From NCBI GenBank assembly GCA_046233115.1, contig JBJXHM010000011.1, forward strand, positions 124,001 to 188,000: a DNA stretch of 64,000 nt. The letters run 5' to 3'. The stretch comes from JACOMY01 sp046233115. GTDB taxonomy: Bacteria; Pseudomonadota; Alphaproteobacteria; Kiloniellales; JACOMY01. The notes below the pieces were generated by a model, which made no database searches, was not told the DNA's origin, and was given only the letters and a program-made list of their open reading frames with translations. Below, piece after piece: positions 26,024 to 36,762 of this stretch. The translations under genes were made by a program, and so were the position numbers. Each line of letters opens with the position of its first letter. The stretch's first letter is position 1.

Positions 26024-26485
26024 TCACAGCCAGTCGACTAGCTGGGCGACCAGCGGCTCGTCGGCGGGCGGCATGGGATAGGAGCGGAAATCGGCCTTCC
26101 GGACCCAGGCCAGCCTCTGCCCCTCACGGGGCGTCGGGTTGCCCTGCCAGACCCGGCAGGCGAAGAGCGGCATCAGCAGATGAAAGTCCGGATAGCTGTG
26201 CGAGGCGAAGGCCAGCGGCGCCAGACAGCTCTTGGCCGTCTCCACCCCCAGCTCTTCGCGCAGTTCGCGCACCAGGGCAGCCTCCGGGGTCTCGCCCGGA
26301 TCGAGCTTGCCGCCGGGAAACTCCCAGAGGCCCGCCAAGGTCTTGCCGGCCGGGCGCTGGGCCAGAAGGACCCGACCGTCCGGGTCGATCATGGCACAGG
26401 CGGCGACCAGCAGGATCCGCGCCGGAGCCGCCGCAGCGGCGGCAGACGACGCGGACCAGCAGCCCTCGGGAAGCTCGTCGGGCAT
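26024..26485 (-). CDS. mutT: MutT-type 8-oxo-dGTP diphosphatase
   Basis: This 153-residue Nudix hydrolase carries a full Nudix box (GKLDPGETPEAALVREL then REELGVE), matching Gx5Ex7REUxEExGU, and the MutT-type start VLLAQRPAGKTLAGLWEFPGG. It removes oxidised GTP analogues from the nucleotide pool. The N-terminus has an alanine-rich extension of about 20 residues. It starts 10 bases after the argJ stop; the argJ-mutT order is common in alphaproteobacteria. Confidence 0.92.
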   Translation of the reverse strand: MPDELPEGCWSASSAAAAAAPARILLVAACAMIDPDGRVLLAQRPAGKTLAGLWEFPGGKLDPGETPEAALVRELREELGVETAKSCLAPLAFASHSYPDFHLLMPLFACRVWQGNPTPREGQRLAWVRKADFRSYPMPPADEPLVAQLVDWL

Positions 26486-26495
26486 CGCGACCGGC

Positions 26496-27773
26496 CTAGC
26501 TACGGTAGTCGGCGTTGATGTCGATGTAGCCGTGGGTCAGATCGCAGGTCCAAACCTGCGCCTCGCCGCGTCCGACGCCGACATCCACCTCGATGTCGAT
26601 CTCCTGGCCCTGCATGTGACGGGAGACCGGGGTCTCGTCATAACCCTCCACCCGCTGACCGTCGCGCGCCACCGCGATGCCGCCGATGGAAACCGCCAGG
26701 CGGTCACGGTCGGCCCGCTGACCGGCCTTGCCGACAGCCATGACGATGCGGCCCCAGTTGGCATCCGCCCCCGCAATCGCGGTCTTCACCAGCGGCGAGT
26801 TAGCGACCGCCAGGCCAATGGTCTTGGCCGCCGCATCGCTTTCCGCTCCGGCGACGCGGATCGAGACCAGCTTCTGGGCGCCCTCGCCGTCCTTCACCAC
26901 CAGCAGCGCCAGCTCCAGCAGCAGCGAATCCAGCGAAGAGACGAAGCCCTCCAGCCGCGGGTCGGCGTCGTCGTGCACCGGGGCGTTCCCGGCCTTGCCG
27001 GTGGCGACCAGGATCAGGGTGTCGCTGGTCGAGGTATCGCTGTCGACGGTGATCGCGTTGAAGCTCTTCTCGGTCGCGCGCAGCAGCAGGCCCTGCAGCA
27101 GGGCGGCCGGCAGGGCCGCGTCGGTGGCGACGAAGGCCAGCATGGTCGCCATGTCCGGGGCGATCATGCCGCTGCCCTTGGCGATGCCGGTGATGGTCAC
27201 CGTCTTGCCGTCGATCAGGCACTGGCGGCTTGCCGCCTTGGCGAAGGTATCGGTGGTGCGGATCGCCTCGGCCGCCTGATACCAGCCCTCGGCCCTGTCG
27301 CTCTGCTTCGCCACCAGGTCGGGCAGGAAGGCGGTCAGACGCTCGGCCGCCAGCGGCTCGCCGATGACCCCGGTGGAGGCCTGCAGGATCTGCGCCAGCG
27401 GACAGCCCAGCGCGTCCGACAGGGCGCTGGCCATAGCCTGCACCGCGGCCTCGCCGCGCCGGCCGGTGAAGGCGTTGGAGTTGCCGGCGTTGACGACCAC
27501 GGCGGAGACCGCGCCCTCGCCCTCGGCCAGCGCTCGGCGCGACCAGAGCACCGGCGCACCGGCGGTCAGCGACTTTGTGAAGACGCCGGCGGCGACGCTG
27601 CCCGGTGCGAAGCGCATCAGCAGCAGGTCGAGGCGGCCGCGGTAGCGGTAGTTGCTCTCGACGGCGGCCAGGCTGACGCCGGGAACGGCATGCAGCAAGG
27701 GAGTGGCAGCGGGTGCCAGGGGGGAACGGGGCGGCAGCACGGTCGGACGATTCTCCCTAACCTCGGAACGCAC
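26496..27773 (-). CDS. argJ: Bifunctional ornithine acetyltransferase / N-acetylglutamate synthase
   Basis: This 425-residue ArgJ recycles the acetyl group between N-acetylornithine and glutamate in arginine synthesis, and in bifunctional forms also makes N-acetylglutamate from acetyl-CoA. The self-cleavage motif KGSGMIAPDMATMLAF is present; cleavage before its threonine gives the alpha and beta chains and exposes the nucleophile. The C-terminus ends DINADYRS as in the family. It follows the foldase-like gene by 5 bases and precedes mutT by 10 bases. Confidence 0.96.
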   Translation of the reverse strand: MRSEVRENRPTVLPPRSPLAPAATPLLHAVPGVSLAAVESNYRYRGRLDLLLMRFAPGSVAAGVFTKSLTAGAPVLWSRRALAEGEGAVSAVVVNAGNSNAFTGRRGEAAVQAMASALSDALGCPLAQILQASTGVIGEPLAAERLTAFLPDLVAKQSDRAEGWYQAAEAIRTTDTFAKAASRQCLIDGKTVTITGIAKGSGMIAPDMATMLAFVATDAALPAALLQGLLLRATEKSFNAITVDSDTSTSDTLILVATGKAGNAPVHDDADPRLEGFVSSLDSLLLELALLVVKDGEGAQKLVSIRVAGAESDAAAKTIGLAVANSPLVKTAIAGADANWGRIVMAVGKAGQRADRDRLAVSIGGIAVARDGQRVEGYDETPVSRHMQGQEIDIEVDVGVGRGEAQVWTCDLTHGYIDINADYRS

Positions 27774-27778
27774 GCGCC

Positions 27779-28399
27779 TCAGCGCGGCGGATAGAGCTTG
27801 ATGTTGGCCTTTTGGCGAAGCTGTGTCAGCAGGCGATCCAGGGCAAGACGCGACATCTCTGCCCTGACCTGCTGGCGTCTTGCCGCATCCTCTCCCGGCT
27901 TGCCGTTGCTGAGTGCCTGCACCCGCTGTTCCACCGCTGCCGAGCTGACGTTCTTGGCTATGTAGTCGGCGACATAGGCCTCGCGCATCAGGTCCTCTTC
28001 ATAACGGCGCACCGCCTCCTGGATGTCCTTGCGCCCGGCGTAGCCCTGGGCCCTGGCCTGATCGGCCAGAAGCTGGCGGTCGACCAAGCGGGCAAGCAGG
28101 ATGTTGAACAGGGGGACCACTTGTTTCTGCTGCTCTTCCGGCAGGTTGCGGGCGGAATAGATGACGTCGTTCCAGTGGATCTGGGTCGCGCCCACCCGCC
28201 CGACCACCGGGTTCTCCGGCCGCAGCAAGGCTTGCAGCGTCGGCGAGAGACGCAGACTGTCCTGGGCCGCGGCCCAGCCAGGCAACAGCACCAACAGCAG
28301 GCCGGCCAGCGCCGCGGACAGCCTTGCATAGCGGCCACGGCGACCGGCGGCGGCGGGCATCAGGCACGCTGCGGCGACGGCGGCATGTGACTGGGGCAT
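27779..28399 (-). CDS. SurA/PrsA-like periplasmic foldase lacking a parvulin domain
   Basis: This 206-residue exported protein has a basic N-terminus and a hydrophobic signal (LSAALAGLLLVLLPGWAAAQ). A SurA_N-like chaperone region follows: VVGRVGATQIHWNDVIYSARNLP, then LARLVDRQLLADQARAQGY and helical segments. The C-terminus (ALDRLLTQLRQKANIKLY) matches the C-terminal helix of alphaproteobacterial peptidyl-prolyl isomerases. The parvulin domain of about 90-100 residues expected between these parts is absent, so the protein is probably a chaperone without isomerase activity. I chose the ATG at 28399, which has AGAGGA about 5 bases upstream. It sits before argJ, where a complete isomerase gene is often found, and is divergent from secA. 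Confidence 0.78.
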   Translation of the reverse strand: MPQSHAAVAAACLMPAAAGRRGRYARLSAALAGLLLVLLPGWAAAQDSLRLSPTLQALLRPENPVVGRVGATQIHWNDVIYSARNLPEEQQKQVVPLFNILLARLVDRQLLADQARAQGYAGRKDIQEAVRRYEEDLMREAYVADYIAKNVSSAAVEQRVQALSNGKPGEDAARRQQVRAEMSRLALDRLLTQLRQKANIKLYPPR

Positions 28400-28646
28400 G
28401 GCTGTCCTCTTCTCTTTTCTTCTCGGTGCGCGGGGCGGGCAAGTCGGGACAATAGCCCCTCCAAGGTGATGCGCGGCGCGCCTGGGTGCAAGCGGCAAGA
28501 GGCGCAGGTCAGGGCCCGGCGAATTGACAGCGGCGGCCGCCCCTCTTATCTACCTTGGGTCCGTCGGGCTTCCGCTGCCTTGTGCGTGGAAGAGATCTTG
28601 ACGCCCCTTTTTATCGACCATCGACCCTCGAGGCCTTCCGCGCATC

Positions 28647-31427
<2,781 letters not shown>

Positions 31428-31440
31428 CGCAGCTGGCCCG

Positions 31441-31557
31441 CTAGAGCAGATCGCGACCAGGCGGAATCACCTGATCGCGTGAATCTGCCCCATTTTCAAA
31501 CTCATAGAGCAGGGTTCGGACGGCAAATCGTTTCGATTTGACGTCATCCTGCTCTAG
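31441..31557. repeat. Dispersed palindromic element A, copy 1
   Basis: This is one of two near-full copies in the 486-base gap between secA and RTX2. It begins CTAGAGCAGATCGCG and ends ATCCTGCTCTAG. The right half is a long hairpin: outer TAGAGCAGG/CCTGCTCTA and inner CAAATCG-TTT-CGATTTG. Further copies or fragments lie at 31603, 35205, 58212 and 61470. No ORF is associated. Confidence 0.8.
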
Positions 31558-31602
31558 GGGCATCGTCGCGAAGATCTGACCAGCGCGGGCGCCCAGGGAT
31601 CC

Positions 31603-31717
31603 CTAGAGCGGATCGCGAACAGGTGGAATCACCTGACCGCGATCCGCCCTCTGTTTCAAAGATGTAGAGCAGGATTCGGACGCCAGATCGTTTCGATCTG
31701 GTGTCATCCTGCTCTAG
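31603..31717. repeat. Dispersed palindromic element A, copy 2
   Basis: This 115-base copy lies in the same orientation as copy 1, 45 bases after it. The inner stem reads CCAGATCG-TTT-CGATCTGG, one pair longer than in copy 1 and with an A-T pair replaced by G-C on both arms, so pairing is kept while sequence changes. The left half also folds (GGTGGAATCACC). Confidence 0.8.
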
Positions 31718-31845
31718 CCGCCCGCTGCATGTATGCGCTCCTGAGGAGCAGGCCGCGCCGTCGCTTTGAGAACGGAATCTACAGAGTAGCGGCAAGAACA
31801 ACTATTCGATCCAGTTGCTTCGTGCTACCCTTGCGCTCATTGGTT

Positions 31846-31893
31846 GGGGCGACCCTCCAAGCCAAACGGCTTGGAGGATCGCCCCTTTCTTTT
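31846..31893 (+). terminator. Terminator-like hairpin just upstream of RTX2 (possible attenuator)
   Basis: Left arm GGGGCGA-C-CCTCCAAGCC, loop AAAC, right arm GGCTTGGAGG-A-TCGCCCC: 17 pairs with one mismatch, followed by TTTCTTTT. This is a textbook intrinsic terminator on the + strand. It ends 7 bases before the RTX2 Shine-Dalgarno sequence. It could end a short leader RNA from a promoter at about 31720-31840, or block read-through into RTX2. Confidence 0.75.
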
Positions 31894-31913
31894 ACGCGCG
31901 GGAGGCAAAGATC

Positions 31914-34900
31914 GTGGCTAACCTTTATGGTTCGACCGGCACCAACAACACCTTGACCGGGACCAACACCACAGACCGGATCTACGGCCTCAGCGGCAAC
32001 GACCGGCTCTATGGGCTCGCCGGCGACGACGGCCTCTTCGGGGGCTCGGGCGACGATCTGGCTCTGCGCGGAGGGTCGGGACACGACAGCCTCTATGGCG
32101 GTGCCGGCGACGACAGCCTGTTCTTCGGGGACAGCGGCAACGACAGCGTCTTTGGCGGCGATGGCGCGGATGAGCGCTTTCTCGGCGGCAGCGGCGCCGA
32201 CAGCCTCTTCGGCAGCCTTGGCAACGAGCGCGCCTTCTTTGGGGACAGTGGAGCCGATCGCCTCTATGGCGGCTCGGGCGATGACAGTTCTTTCTATGGT
32301 GGCAACGGCAATGATCTGATCTACGGAGCCTCTGGCAACGACCAGAGCTTTTTGGGCGGCAATGGGGATGATACCCTTTCCGGTGGCGACGGCGGTGACA
32401 GCTATTTCTTCGGCAATAGTGGTAACGACGTTTTGGATGGCGGCCTGGGCGTCAACATAGGGTTCTATGGCGCCAGCGGCGATGACAGCATTCTCTCTGG
32501 CGGCAGCGGCTCGTCGACTCGGTTCTTCGGTGGGGATGGAGACGATAGCGTCCATGTTCTTGACCGTACCGGATTTGGGTCGCGCGTCTATGGCGAGAGC
32601 GGCGCAGACTACCTGTACGCAGATGCCTCGATATTTGGCGGCTCAGGAAATGATACTCTCTACGGAGATATACGAATTTATGGTGGCGCTGGGGACGATC
32701 GGATAGAAGTTATTTCTGGAAGAGATTTACGTGGTGGAAATGGCGATGATCGATTTTATGCTATCCTCTCATTTAACGTAACTGGAGCCGTTGATTTTGG
32801 CCTATTGGGCGGCGGGGGAGCGGATACTGTCTTTGGTGGCACGGGAAAAGATAGCGATATATTCGGCGGAGACGCCAACGACACGATTTTCGGCGGAAGC
32901 GGTAGCGATCGGCATATGACGGGGCGCAGTGGCTCTGACGTCCTCTACGGCGGCTCGGGGATAGATTTCCAATTCGGAGGAGGCAGTGGCAACGACACGG
33001 TCTTCGGAGACGACGGTGGTGATGGCCTCACAGGCGATGCCGGCGATGACACGCTCTTCGGCGGCCGGGGTGATGAATACAGCATGGTAGGTGGTGATGG
33101 TACCGACATCATCTTCGGCGGACAGGGTAACGACTCCAGCTTGGTAGGCGGTGATGGTAACGACAGCATCTTCGGCGGGAGCGGAAGCGACCAGAACTTC
33201 TTTGGCGGCTATCATGACGTTTATCAAGACGATTGGCTCTTCGGCGGGTCGGGCGATGACGTCTCCTTCTTCGCTCGAAGCGGCGACGACCATATCTATG
33301 GTGGTGCGGGAGATGACCTGACTCTGCACGGCGGCAAGGACGCGGATCTCCTCTCGGGCGGCCTCGGCAACGACACCGGCCTTTATGGCGATAGCGGCCA
33401 CGATCGGATCGTTGGCGGCAGTGGCGAGGATCTGGGGCTCTATGGCGGTCAGGGCAATGATGCGATCTTTGGAGGCTCGGGAGCGGATAGCACGCTGTTC
33501 GGCGGCAGCAACAGCGACCGCCTGTTCGGTGGCGATGCAGACGATCGCACCCTCATGGGCGGCAGCGCCGCCGACGTCATCGTCGGTGGCTTGGGCGACG
33601 ACAGTCTGCTGACCGGATCGCAGGGCGACGACACCTTGAGCGGTGACAGCGGCGACGATCTCGGGCTCTACGGCGGCGACGGCGACGATGTGGTGTCCGG
33701 CGGCAGTGGCGAGGATATCGTCTATGGCGGCAGCGGCAGCGACAGCTTCATCGTCGCACCGGGTGAACTCGCCCCACTCGACATCATCGACGGCGGCTCC
33801 GGAGTGGACACCCTCTTCATCCTCGGCGGTACGGCGGCAGCGGCCTCCGCCTTCCTCTTCTCGGTAGAGGTGATTATCGACGGCCTGCCGGTAGCGACCA
33901 GCGCGGGTGACTTCCTGGTCGGTGGCACCGGCGCGGACGCCATCTCGGCGCTCAGCGGCGGCGACCTGGTCAAGGGGCTAAGCGGCGACGACGTCCTGCG
34001 CGGCAATGCAGGTGACGACATGCTGTTCGGCGGCAGCGGGCGCGATACGCTCTTCGGCGCTTCGGACCAGGACTTTATCTACGGCGGCGAGTCGAACGAC
34101 CAGATGGTCGGCGGCACCGGCAGCGACGTGCTCTTCGGCGACCAGGGGCGCGACCGCCTGAACGGCGGCTCCGGCACGGATACCGCCTACGGCGGCAACA
34201 GCAACGACACCTTCATCGTCGACACCAAGACCGACCGCCTGTTCGATGGCGCCGGTCAGGGCGACGACGTACTGCGTTCCAACGCGGCCAACTACACACT
34301 GGGCACGAGCAGCGAGGTCGTCATCGAGCGGGCAAACATCAATGACGCTGCCGGCGACGCCACGATGGTCGGCAACGACGGCGATAACCTGCTGGTGGGA
34401 AACTCCTTCTCCAACGTGCTGCTGGGACTCAGCGGCAACGACCGCCTGAACAGCCGCGGCGCCACCAATACCATGACCGGCGGGTCCGGCGACGATACCT
34501 TCATCGTTACCACCACGGCGGACCGTGTGCAGGAGTTCGCGGGCCAGGGCACCGATCTGGTTCGCGCCGAGGTCGACTTCACTTTGCCTGGCGGCGGTAC
34601 CGACTTCTTCATCGAAAACCTGCGGATGCAGGGCGGCTTCGGCAACATCAACGGCTCGGGCAACCAGTTGGACAACACGCTCGAGGGCAACAGCGGCGAC
34701 AACCACCTGCGTGGTCGTGGCGGCAATGATCTGGTGGAAGGCGGCCTCGGCGACGACACCTTGGACGGCGGCGTCGGCGACGACCTGCTGCACGGCGACA
34801 GCGGTGCCGATAGCCTGCTGATGAACTCCGGCGACGAGGCCTCCGGCGGCTCCGGCCAGGACGCCTTCTTCTTCGATGGTGGCAGCCTGGGCGCGGCCGG

Positions 34901-35177
34901 CTCCGGCGGTCCGGTGATCCGCGATTTCGACGGCGTCTCGGCGAACGGCGCCAACGGCGAGGACAAGCTAGTCTTTGCCAGCGGCCTGGAGGTCGGCAGT
35001 TTCGCCTACATCGGCGCCGCGGCCTTCTCCGGCGGCGGCAACTCCGAGGCGCGCTTCGACGGTGCGCGGCAAATCCAGGTGGACGACAACGGCGACGGCA
35101 TCGTCGACCAGGCCTTCCTGCTGGACGGGGTGACCGCTGCAAACCTGCTGACGGCCAGCGACTTCGTCTGGTTGTAG
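31914..35177 (+). CDS. RTX calcium-binding repeat protein with serralysin-like C-terminus (RTX2)
   Basis: This 1087-residue protein starts at GTG 31914, chosen because GGAGG lies 8 bases upstream and the resulting N-terminus (ANLYGSTGTNNTLTGT) matches the caps of the other two RTX proteins. Residues 25 to about 620 are RTX repeats that alternate 9 and 10 residues with striking regularity. Residues about 690-960 contain longer repeats (NDTFIVDTKTDRL, IENLRMQG, GSGNQLDNTLEGN) seen in many large calcium-binding proteins. The last 90 residues (IRDFDG, FAYIGAAAFSGGGNSEARF, DDNGDGIVDQ, LTASDFVWL) resemble the type I secretion C-terminus of serralysins. Part of the gene (about 32600-32900) is unusually AT-rich. 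No catalytic domain is visible; a surface-layer, adhesive or matrix role is inference. Confidence 0.9.
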   Translation: MANLYGSTGTNNTLTGTNTTDRIYGLSGNDRLYGLAGDDGLFGGSGDDLALRGGSGHDSLYGGAGDDSLFFGDSGNDSVFGGDGADERFLGGSGADSLFGSLGNERAFFGDSGADRLYGGSGDDSSFYGGNGNDLIYGASGNDQSFLGGNGDDTLSGGDGGDSYFFGNSGNDVLDGGLGVNIGFYGASGDDSILSGGSGSSTRFFGGDGDDSVHVLDRTGFGSRVYGESGADYLYADASIFGGSGNDTLYGDIRIYGGAGDDRIEVISGRDLRGGNGDDRFYAILSFNVTGAVDFGLLGGGGADTVFGGTGKDSDIFGGDANDTIFGGSGSDRHMTGRSGSDVLYGGSGIDFQFGGGSGNDTVFGDDGGDGLTGDAGDDTLFGGRGDEYSMVGGDGTDIIFGGQGNDSSLVGGDGNDSIFGGSGSDQNFFGGYHDVYQDDWLFGGSGDDVSFFARSGDDHIYGGAGDDLTLHGGKDADLLSGGLGNDTGLYGDSGHDRIVGGSGEDLGLYGGQGNDAIFGGSGADSTLFGGSNSDRLFGGDADDRTLMGGSAADVIVGGLGDDSLLTGSQGDDTLSGDSGDDLGLYGGDGDDVVSGGSGEDIVYGGSGSDSFIVAPGELAPLDIIDGGSGVDTLFILGGTAAAASAFLFSVEVIIDGLPVATSAGDFLVGGTGADAISALSGGDLVKGLSGDDVLRGNAGDDMLFGGSGRDTLFGASDQDFIYGGESNDQMVGGTGSDVLFGDQGRDRLNGGSGTDTAYGGNSNDTFIVDTKTDRLFDGAGQGDDVLRSNAANYTLGTSSEVVIERANINDAAGDATMVGNDGDNLLVGNSFSNVLLGLSGNDRLNSRGATNTMTGGSGDDTFIVTTTADRVQEFAGQGTDLVRAEVDFTLPGGGTDFFIENLRMQGGFGNINGSGNQLDNTLEGNSGDNHLRGRGGNDLVEGGLGDDTLDGGVGDDLLHGDSGADSLLMNSGDEASGGSGQDAFFFDGGSLGAAGSGGPVIRDFDGVSANGANGEDKLVFASGLEVGSFAYIGAAAFSGGGNSEARFDGARQIQVDDNGDGIVDQAFLLDGVTAANLLTASDFVWL

Positions 35178-35204
35178 TCTCCGCCAGACGGCTTCGCCGC
35201 TCGC

Positions 35205-35253
35205 CTAGAGCAGGATCACGGTAAGTGGAAACGATTTGCCGTCATCTTGCTCG
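35205..35253. repeat. Dispersed palindromic element A, short copy
   Basis: This 49-base fragment begins CTAGAGCAGGATCACG, passes through GTGGAAACGATTTGCC and ends GTCATCTTGCTC. It keeps the outer stem of element A but has lost the inner hairpin. It lies 28 bases after the RTX2 stop, in the 333-base gap before the MFS gene, which also holds an element B copy. Confidence 0.65.
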
Positions 35254-35320
35254 ACAACGATGAGAAAATAGTGCGGATTCAGCCGGTCAGGTGGGTCCGC
35301 CTGATCGCGAACGGTCCTAG

Positions 35321-35437
35321 AGCGCATTGCGCTCTGTTTGAATCGGCACCGGCCCGCACCCCCGCCCGGCTGCCCATTTCCAGGATTCTTCCGTGGGCGC
35401 CGAGTGAGACGACTGGGCGGGGGTGCGGGCTGGGCCG
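35321..35437. repeat. Dispersed element B, copy 1
   Basis: This copy contains AGAGCGCATTGCGCTCT followed by CGGCACCGGCCCGCACCCCC, then GCCCGGCTGCCCA and a diverged right arm ending GGGCGGGGGTGCGGGC. A second, better-preserved copy lies at 56499-56604. Both stand between genes, shortly upstream of a rightward start codon (MFS here, sulfotransferase there). Confidence 0.75.
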
Positions 35438-35510
35438 TGTAAACTCAACAGGCTCTAGCGGGCTCGGGCTGTGCTCAGGAGGCCGCCGGGCACGCGGGAG
35501 GAGATGGGTG

Positions 35511-36716
35511 ATGACGGCGAGCCTCTCGGAAGCTGGCGCGGTGCCGAAACCCAAGCTGCTGCTGCCCTTCGCCATGGGGCACTGCGCCAACGATCTGGCG
35601 CCGGTGGCGATGTATCTCATCATCCCGGCTTTCGGGGCCGCCTACGGCCTGACCCCGGTCGAGATCGGACTGCTCTTCACCATCCACAGCCTTGGGGCGG
35701 CGCTCGCCTACTTTCCAGCCGGGCTGCTTTGCGACCACATCGCCAAGCGCGGGCTGCTGCTGCTGGCCACCTTCTTCTGGGTCGGGCTGGGCTACTTCGG
35801 CGCCAGCTTCGCCAGCGGCTTCTGGGCCTTCGCCATCCTGATCACCCTGGCCGGCATGGGCGATGCCGCCTGGCACCCACTGGCGACCGGTATCCTGGCC
35901 AACCTGCACAGCGACCGACGCGCCTATGCGCTGGGCGTGCACGCCATCGGCGGCCACCTGGCCGAGGTCCTGGCCCTCGTGGTCACCGGTTACCTGCTGA
36001 GTCACATGGGCTGGGGCGACGCGCTGCGCCTGCTCTGCCTACCGGCGCTGGCGATGGGAATCGCCTTCCTTTTCCTCCAGGCCCGGGTGCCACGGGCCGA
36101 GACCGAGCGCTTCCGCCCGGCCGACCTGGTCCTGCTCTGGTGCGCCTGGGCGGTGCCGAGTGGGCTCAAGATCGTCGCCCTCTTCACCACCTACAACATG
36201 GCCGCCTTCGCGCTGCTGACCATGACCCCAGTCTTCCTGCAGAACGACCACGGTTTCGGCTGGCAGTCCACGGCGCTGGTGCTGGCCGCGATGATGGTGC
36301 TGGGGGTGCTGGGTCAGCCGGCGATGGGGCGACTTTCCGACTCCGTCGGCCGCCGGCCGGTGCTCATCGTCTGCAACCTGCTGGCGGCGCTGGGCGCGCT
36401 GGCGGCCTGGCTCGCCTCCTCGCTGCTGCTCACACTGCTGACGCTGGGGCTGGCACTGTCCCTGCTGGTGGCGGTGCGTGCGGTGATCCTCGCCGTCGCG
36501 GTGGACTTCGCCGGCCGGCGCGAGGGCACCAACCTCGGCCTCGCCTTCGTCTTCATGGACGGCCTGGGGGCGCTGGCCGCAGTCATGGCCGGCGGCATCG
36601 GCGAGATCGACCTGCGGCTGGCCTTCCTGATGGCCGGGCTCTTTTCCCTGGCCGCCACCCTGCTGGCCGCCCTGGGCCTGGCCGCCCGTCGGCGAGAGCC
36701 GGTTGCGGCCGAGTAG
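35511..36716 (+). CDS. MFS transporter, fosmidomycin-resistance (Fsr)-like
   Basis: This 401-residue major facilitator protein has about twelve hydrophobic segments. It opens with LLLPFAMGHCANDLAPVAMYLIIPAFG, reminiscent of the Fsr/YajR-type efflux group. A typical MFS loop lies between helices 2 and 3 (AGLLCDHIAKRG), and a second at GRLSDSVGRRPVL between helices 8 and 9. I chose the ATG at 35511, preceded by GGGAGGAG; the frame upstream overlaps repeat elements. The gene lies between the convergent 3' ends of RTX2 and RTX3. The substrate is unknown, and no evidence ties it to RTX export, which normally uses an ABC/MFP/TolC system. Confidence 0.87.
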   Translation: MTASLSEAGAVPKPKLLLPFAMGHCANDLAPVAMYLIIPAFGAAYGLTPVEIGLLFTIHSLGAALAYFPAGLLCDHIAKRGLLLLATFFWVGLGYFGASFASGFWAFAILITLAGMGDAAWHPLATGILANLHSDRRAYALGVHAIGGHLAEVLALVVTGYLLSHMGWGDALRLLCLPALAMGIAFLFLQARVPRAETERFRPADLVLLWCAWAVPSGLKIVALFTTYNMAAFALLTMTPVFLQNDHGFGWQSTALVLAAMMVLGVLGQPAMGRLSDSVGRRPVLIVCNLLAALGALAAWLASSLLLTLLTLGLALSLLVAVRAVILAVAVDFAGRREGTNLGLAFVFMDGLGALAAVMAGGIGEIDLRLAFLMAGLFSLAATLLAALGLAARRREPVAAE

Positions 36717-36762
36717 AGGCGCCGAGTAGACCGAGCCGGCGGAGCACACCCGGCTGATCGCT

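Noticed and set aside
31441..31717. Two similar elements in tandem considered as an insertion sequence or CRISPR remnant
   Set aside because: Each is only about 115 bases, carries no ORF and has dispersed single copies elsewhere; it fits a palindromic interspersed element better.
35511..36716. MFS transporter considered as an exporter for the flanking RTX proteins
   Set aside because: RTX proteins are exported by type I ABC systems; an MFS carrier cannot move folded or unfolded 60-110 kDa proteins. Adjacency alone is not evidence.
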